NCBI GenBank assembly: GCA_000328365.1
Contig: KB295062.1
Coordinates: 651,521 to 715,520 of the forward strand
Reading direction: 5' to 3'
Origin: Capitella teleta
Taxonomy: Eukaryota; Annelida; Polychaeta; Capitellidae
DNA length: 64,000 nt
The position numbers and the translations under genes are program-made. The notes under the pieces were generated by a model that saw only the letters and a program-made list of their open reading frames with translations, made no database searches and was not told the origin of the DNA. Below, piece after piece: positions 60,301-64,000 of the stretch (the first letter of the stretch is position 1; the number at the start of each line of letters is the position of its first letter).

Positions 60301-63300
60301 AATCATCAATCTTATCAGATCAACATACAGAATCATAGATAATCACACTTGAGACTACAGCAAATCCTCATTGCACACAATATAGTTCAAGTAATAAAAC
60401 CGATAACAACACTTAGCTCTTCAGCAATGCATGCAATATGAAAGACCACAAAACCTCAAACAAACTTATTGGCTGCCTTAAAATAAAACATACCCACTCT
60501 TGTAACAGACAGCAGAACTAATGAGAGATTATAAGAAGAAGCAAGAGACGAAAAACGAATCCAGTGGCGTCGACTTCAAGGAGAGCGAATCGGATGCCGC
60601 CATACTTCTTGTATCGCTACTTGGATCCTGAAACACGGAAAGGAGACTCCAAGAGCCAAAAAAAAAAAATGTTGGTTTGTGTGTTTTTATCTGGTTCGGA
60701 GTGTGCAGCCGGGAGTTGTCATTCGGCACCCGTTTATTGCGCCCAGTCAGTTCGCCGCGTTCATGCACTTCAGGTCTATCTGATTCCTGTTTTATTTCAC
60801 GGTGTTTGAGTGACCGGTACATAATGGCTCCTGCTCTCCAGTAATTGAAGATTTCGATAAACGAAGGTTATTTATAGTTCAATATAACTATATAATATAT
60901 CCATGAATAGCGTATACATTGCTCCTGTGTAAAAAGGGTGATTTTTCAGAGCGAAATAATTACCGTGCCATCCGTTATAGTTCAATGCCCCAGCATCAAC
61001 GGTAAAAATGGGGCAAATTTCAAAGAGGGAAATTCAGTTCAATATTATCTGATTCACGTAATAATACCTTACTTCATATATAATTAATTCATCCAGAGCC
61101 TTCTTTTTTTCCCTCGTGGAGAAAGAGGAACAATCCTCTTCGCAGCATGCCAACCCACCTGAACTTCGCTATCGACTTCCTTCCAAGTGGTTGCGTTCTC
61201 GTTAAACGATTATAGGCAACATATATGAGTCATATGGGAAGACAACACCGCTCTTGTACACAGTATGCCCCCTCCCCTTCCTCGATCGCTTTTGTGAAAC
61301 GCAGTCTGTTGTCGTAATAGCAACAAGGCATCGTGTTTGATTCGTGATCACTGAGGCAGAAATTCGTATTAATGCGCCTCGCTTTCGGATCTGACAGCAC
61401 GTGACAGTGTCATTGGATCTGCTTCTGCGTCTGTCAAAACGGCACTGAGTCCCATGTCGTTCGTTTGACGGAGGGAACTTGTCTTCTTTTCACTTCTCAG
61501 AAGAATAGATCCCATGCAGGCATATGTCGTAGCGGTTCCCCACATCTGTTTGCAGCAATAGCGCCTAATAGTCTGTATCTAAATTGCATTTTGAATGGAG
61601 ACACATTAGTGGATTACTCCAAACATACGAGTACCCTATTCACTCTATTGTGCTAATTGTGACGACGCACAAAACCCACAAATCAAACAAGGGAACGAGG
61701 CGCCCATTCTATCGAATGGGACGCTCCAAACAAAGTATCTTATTATTGTATTTGTGGGTTTTTCCTCAAAGACACCAACGGCAAAATTAGGAATTTGTTC
61801 TAATATCAATAACTGACAATGAAGCATGCATGAGTCTTCCTCTCACATGTTTCTTTGTCGTCGCTCGGGGCAGCTGAGGGGAGGGCTGCATGCCATGGGA
61901 GCGCTAGCAAATGCTGTTGCCTCAGATGCAGCGTGCACCGAGAACTCTTTTTTTGGCTGGTCTTGTCACCAAAGATTTGCTTTTGACGATTCAAAGCACT
62001 TGACCCGTGGAGGAGGGTCGATTCCATTGACGCTCAGCATTCCGCATGTGTCACTCGCTCAGTGTGCAGCTTTTGAATATTTTATGCCTTATAAAAAAAC
62101 AACCAAGAAAGAAAAGAGGAGCTCAGTGTTCGGATGACATGTTCAGTGTTTTACGCTCGAATTCAGGAGAAATGTGCTTCACGCGGGCTGTTATGCATGG
62201 CTCACGCTTGTGGTACCTAGCTCATAGGTGTTTTTAATCATAAATGCACAATTTATGTGCTTGAAACGGAAAAAAAAAATATATATATAAATCGTAATTT
62301 TTTGTTTCTCTACATCTTCGTTGCCAAACATGTAACCATTTTTAACATACATACACATGTAACATAATAGTGTATGTGAGTTCTAACTACCACAAAGCAG
62401 AAGCCAGCAATGCAGCCGTAGCATTGACGCCAAAGGCATGTAATTCAATCCTAGTTGTATACGCGAACACAATCACAGCTGCTGAGGTCCAATCGGAAGC
62501 AATGATTCTGCGCCAAGGTGAGAGGAGCCTGCGATTGTGGGGCCTCTAATGCAACCCCTTCCACTTAATAGGCACAATTTTTGCGGTCAATTTTGTCAGC
62601 CGAGAGGAGCTCGTTTTTTTCCCTCTCAGCTCCGGTTTCCGCTCAGAGCGACGCACGCGAGAGATGGTGAACGATAATCCACACATCTGGCATCGGATGC
62701 CATCTCCATGCGGATTGGGGAACTCTGCTCGCATTGATTCTTAGAGTGCGGTGCTTCTTAGCGGGTGTTACAAGAGACGGCCGAGCGGAGAAGTACCTCA
62801 TCGAGGCAACTCGTCCAAACACGTGGTCTCTGACTAGACGTAAACAATGAGATCTTTCACGTGTCATTTCGCACCTGACCTGCCACCATGGCAACTGACA
62901 CGCTCTGTGACCACTGTAAACTAACTCACCACCTTTTGACCTTATGAATGATGTCATGTGTGTGATGTTTCTCCAAACTTTTTCTATTTGTCGGAGTCAA
63001 TTACCTTATCCAATTTCGACGAGAATTAACTTTTTCATCCGGTTTCTACATATTGATGTTGGGTGAACGTCACGTTTGGTCAACAGCGGCATTGGCCCTC
63101 GGGACTTGCAAGCAGCAACGACACCATCAGCAGAAGTTCCCCTATCTATGCGAACAAGAGTTCTCTTCGCCCTCCCCGCTACGGAACACCCACGACAGAA
63201 AAAAAAAAAAAAAAAAAAAAAAAATGGATCTAATATTGGACCCTTTGTATCGATTTAACATGAACATTAGGGTGTAACCCAAAATCAATCAATATGTGGA

Positions 63301-64000
63301 ATACCTATGTCATTCACAATGTTCATTACTGTTCAATCAGCTGGTGTAATTTCAGCGATTAAAACATCGTTGCATTTCGGATTTTTTCAGCATTTAATTC
63401 AACCCTTACTGCCCCCAGAACGTGGGCATTTATGGGATTCAAGCCAGATGTATTTATGCTACAGATACATATAGCAGTGTGCATTGGCTTGCAAATTGCA
63501 AGCTCCCAGGCCAATGCAAGTAATGCATGATTGATGGACCCTCCATTGAGTGACGTGGGGACTTGGCAACTCTATAAGGCCACAGGGGAATTCTGTTCAA
63601 CGTTTGGATTAATGACTTATTTAGTTATAATGAACAACACTGGGTTATATTATGTGTAGATGTGTACATGTATACCAAAACAATAGCTCAGAATGCACGT
63701 ACAGGTATCTACTATCTGGTGTTATCTCAAAACTAAGCGTGCAATCCAACCGGAATTTCGCATAATGCACAAACCTGTTCTGAGTGCGGTGTCCATTGTA
63801 AGAGATGCAGCATGCTTTTACTTCAGCTACTCGAGAGATTAAAAGCCGGGTGTATGCACTCGAGCGTTGATTGATTCCGGGAGTGGCCTGAGGGCCGAGC
63901 CCCTTCCTGGAAAAACAAGGAAGAAAACAATGCTGCTCGCTTGGCCACAAAACCAACAGTTGATCATTCACGCTGCTACTCTTGGGCACAGCGAACACCG
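57385..64000. other. Gene-poor right end
   Basis: Presumed 3' UTR of the LRR-Ig gene, T-rich runs at about 57874-57972 with CAGTTTTTTT repeats, an ATATATAT run near 62278, and a poly(A) tract at 63199-63225. No ORF has a recognisable domain; those at 59131-59382, 61826-62137, 62643-62957 and 63645-63998 lack motifs. Confidence 0.4.

Noticed and set aside
62643-63998. Minus-strand frames of 104 and 117 codons near the right edge
   Set aside because: No motif, no splice context and ordinary non-coding composition.
1-64000. tRNA, rRNA and LTR or capsid-bearing elements
   Set aside because: None recognised by eye on either strand; a covariance or profile search would be decisive.

Overview
This is animal genomic DNA. 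It is AT-rich, most genes are split by GT-AG introns (many only about 45-70 bp), it carries non-LTR retrotransposon and MITE debris, and it holds one 50-N assembly gap. The gene families (ionotropic glutamate receptors, BTB-Kelch, PAN/apple, WAP-antistasin, ricin-type lectins, an LRR-Ig receptor) point to a marine-type invertebrate. The species cannot be fixed from the sequence.

Layout. 1-1239 (-): N-terminal part of a BTB-BACK-Kelch protein running off the left edge. 3.3-13.2 kb: two divergent ionotropic glutamate receptor (iGluR) genes arranged head to head, A (-) at 3298-8734 and B (+) at 9331-13179, with almost the same exon plan and a short shared promoter interval. 13.8-15.4 kb: 5'-truncated LINE. 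17-18.1 kb: minisatellite and MITE remnants. 18.9-20.3 kb (+): membrane-anchored short-chain dehydrogenase. 22.3-23.7 kb (-): secreted two-PAN protein. 24.6-30.9 kb: nested transposon island (a LINE with a retroposon inside it, a second LINE on the other strand, a pogo/Tigger-like remnant). 32.9-39.6 kb: three genes sharing one transmembrane exon type: a three-PAN receptor-like protein and two very small membrane proteins. 40.6-42.3 kb (+): secreted WAP/antistasin inhibitor-type protein. 43.2-44.0 kb: decayed lectin gene beside an intact double beta-trefoil lectin at 46.2-47.3 kb. 47.8-49.4 kb: two MITEs. 55.7-57.4 kb (+): single-exon LRR-Ig transmembrane receptor. The remaining long stretches (49.4-55.7 and 57.4-64 kb) show no gene I can defend.

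The most interesting structures are (1) the mirror-image iGluR pair, in which about 328 bp including an intron are almost identical in inverted orientation while the exons on both sides are strongly diverged, as expected for recent gene conversion, and (2) the small family of membrane proteins built on a common 'PEY' transmembrane exon. From 22 to 47 kb the genes are mostly extracellular adhesion, lectin or protease-inhibitor types, which would suit a surface or defence gene neighbourhood, but that is inference. All exon junctions were read by eye. For most genes the joined exon lengths sum to a whole number of codons and phases agree, which is the main support offered.
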